The translations under genes were made by a program, and so were the position numbers. The notes below the pieces were generated by a model. That model saw only the letters and a list, made by a program, of their open reading frames with translations. It was not told the DNA's origin and searched no databases. From Plastoroseomonas arctica (GTDB taxonomy: Bacteria; Pseudomonadota; Alphaproteobacteria; Acetobacterales; Acetobacteraceae), in assembly GCF_018128965.1 (NCBI RefSeq), contig NZ_JAAEDH010000017.1:1-64000 (forward strand): a DNA stretch of 64,000 nucleotides. The letters run 5' to 3'. Positions 63,190 to 64,000 of this stretch are shown piece by piece. Within the stretch, counting starts at the first letter, position 1; every line of letters starts with the position of its first letter.

Positions 63190-64000
63190 ATGAGGCTGTA
63201 TCCGTGGATGATGGAGCCGCAATCCCCGCGCGCCGAGGGCGCCCACGTCCCGCGCGCCGAGGGCGCGACCCCCGCCATGGCGCAGTGGTTCGCGATCAAG
63301 GCCGTGCATCCGGACGCGCTGCTGTTCTTCCGCATGGGCGACTTCTTCGAGATGTTCTTCGGCGATGCCGAGGCCGCCTCCGCCGCCATCGACATCGCGC
63401 TCACCTATCGCGGCGAGCATCGCGGAGCCCCGATCCCCATGTGCGGCGTGCCCGCCCATGCGCATGAAAGCTACCTGGCGCGGCTGATCCGGCGCGGCTT
63501 CCGCGTCGCCATCTGCGAACAGATGGAGACGCCCGAGGAGGCCAAGGCCCGCCGCGCGCCAACCATCCGCCGCGAGGTGGTGCGGATCGTCACCCCCGGC
63601 ACCGTCACGGAAGAATCGCTGCTCGAGGCCGGACGGCCGGCCTGGCTGCTCGCCCTCGCCGATGACGGTGCGCGCATCGGGGCCGCCTGGCTCGACGTGT
63701 CGACCGGCGCCTTCCTCACCGAGGCGCTGCCCCGCGCCGGACTCGCCGCGCTGCTGGCGCGCATCGAGCCGGCCGAGATCATCGTCCCCGAGGCGCTGAC
63801 CGATGATGCGGCGCTGGCGCCGTTCCGCGCGCTGGTCGCCGTCGCGGTGCCGGCCGCCGACCCGGTGGCGCGGGTCGCGGATGCATTCGAGGTCGCGAAC
63901 CTCGACGGCTTCGGCACCTTCGCCGCACCCGAGATCGCGGCCGCCGCCCTCGCGCTCGACTATGTCCGCGCGACCCAGGCGGGGGTGCTGCCGCGCCTGT
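63190..64000 (+). CDS. mutS: DNA mismatch repair protein MutS (partial, runs off the right edge)
   Basis: 270 visible residues. The N-terminal mismatch-binding domain has FFRMGDFFEMFFGDA (the Phe-x-Glu pair inserts at the mismatch), then GVPAHAHESYLARLIRRG and CEQMETPEEAK. It recognises mispairs before MutL recruitment. The start is unclear: ATG at 63190, or ATGs at 63208/63211. Before the conserved domain there is an 18-base direct repeat (63225-63242 and 63249-63266) that duplicates eight codons (PRAEGA...). Divergent from maeB over about 90 bases. Confidence 0.95.
   Translation, partial: MRLYPWMMEPQSPRAEGAHVPRAEGATPAMAQWFAIKAVHPDALLFFRMGDFFEMFFGDAEAASAAIDIALTYRGEHRGAPIPMCGVPAHAHESYLARLIRRGFRVAICEQMETPEEAKARRAPTIRREVVRIVTPGTVTEESLLEAGRPAWLLALADDGARIGAAWLDVSTGAFLTEALPRAGLAALLARIEPAEIIVPEALTDDAALAPFRALVAVAVPAADPVARVADAFEVANLDGFGTFAAPEIAAAALALDYVRATQAGVLPRL

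Overview
The window comes from a very GC-rich alphaproteobacterium. A Roseomonas-like member of the Acetobacteraceae is the best guess. This is inferred from the gene families: an HWE-type histidine kinase, three Bug-type solute receptors, a ubiA-rsmE-gshA neighbourhood, a TPP-riboswitch thiC, CtaA heme A synthase and alphaproteobacterial-type glutamate-cysteine ligase. Genes are tightly packed, with many 4-base ATGA/GTGA overlaps and several GTG or TTG starts. I saw no rRNA, tRNA, CRISPR array, transposase or prophage.

Layout. 1-3730: the end of a type VI secretion locus (FHA protein cut by the window edge, a DUF6931-like protein, VgrG). 3911-6918: HWE sensor kinase plus single-domain response regulator. 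7036-12402: alpha-hydroxyacid oxidase, PEP mutase/isocitrate lyase-family enzyme, exported 5'-nucleotidase, gamma-glutamyltransferase. 12538-15407: alpha/beta hydrolase and thiC with its TPP riboswitch. 15408-23409: short-chain dehydrogenases, a TauD-like oxygenase, an exported hydrolase, a MATE pump, a D-2-hydroxyacid dehydrogenase, a WD40-cytochrome c fusion and an ETF-beta-type lysine methyltransferase. 23489-26499: ubiA, rsmE, gshA.

26571-32797 is an acid-sugar-type catabolic operon. It has a FadR-type regulator whose paired operators cover its own start codon, three different enolase-superfamily enzymes, a D-2-hydroxyacid dehydrogenase and a Bug receptor. 32805-40280 looks like a second regulon: another Bug receptor, a HutC-type GntR regulator, MmgE/PrpD, enoyl-CoA hydratase, NDP-forming acyl-CoA synthetase and acyl-CoA dehydrogenase. 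Matching palindromic sites lie in its two divergent promoter regions.

40311-47212: iron-sulfur oxidoreductase, a tiny unknown protein, GST, TldD, CtaA, a glycosyltransferase, a TVP38-family membrane protein and a thermonuclease. 47267-50216: a large RTX-repeat protein with a C-terminal Hint domain. Beside it is an AT-rich gap holding an inverted, decayed copy of the Hint tail. 50217-64000: TypA, a decayed VapBC pair, Yip1-like protein, AmpG-like transporter, adenosine kinase, EI24/CysZ-like protein, bactofilin, a lipoprotein, AEC transporter, a third Bug receptor, a small basic exported protein, DUF488, MaeB and the start of MutS (cut by the edge).

I did not find a clearly new multi-gene system. 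The most unusual signals are: a two-copy AT-rich-core-plus-hairpin element; the two inferred GntR operator sets; the decayed VapBC pair; the inverted Hint-tail duplication; and an exact 21-base (heptad) duplication in the sensor-kinase linker.
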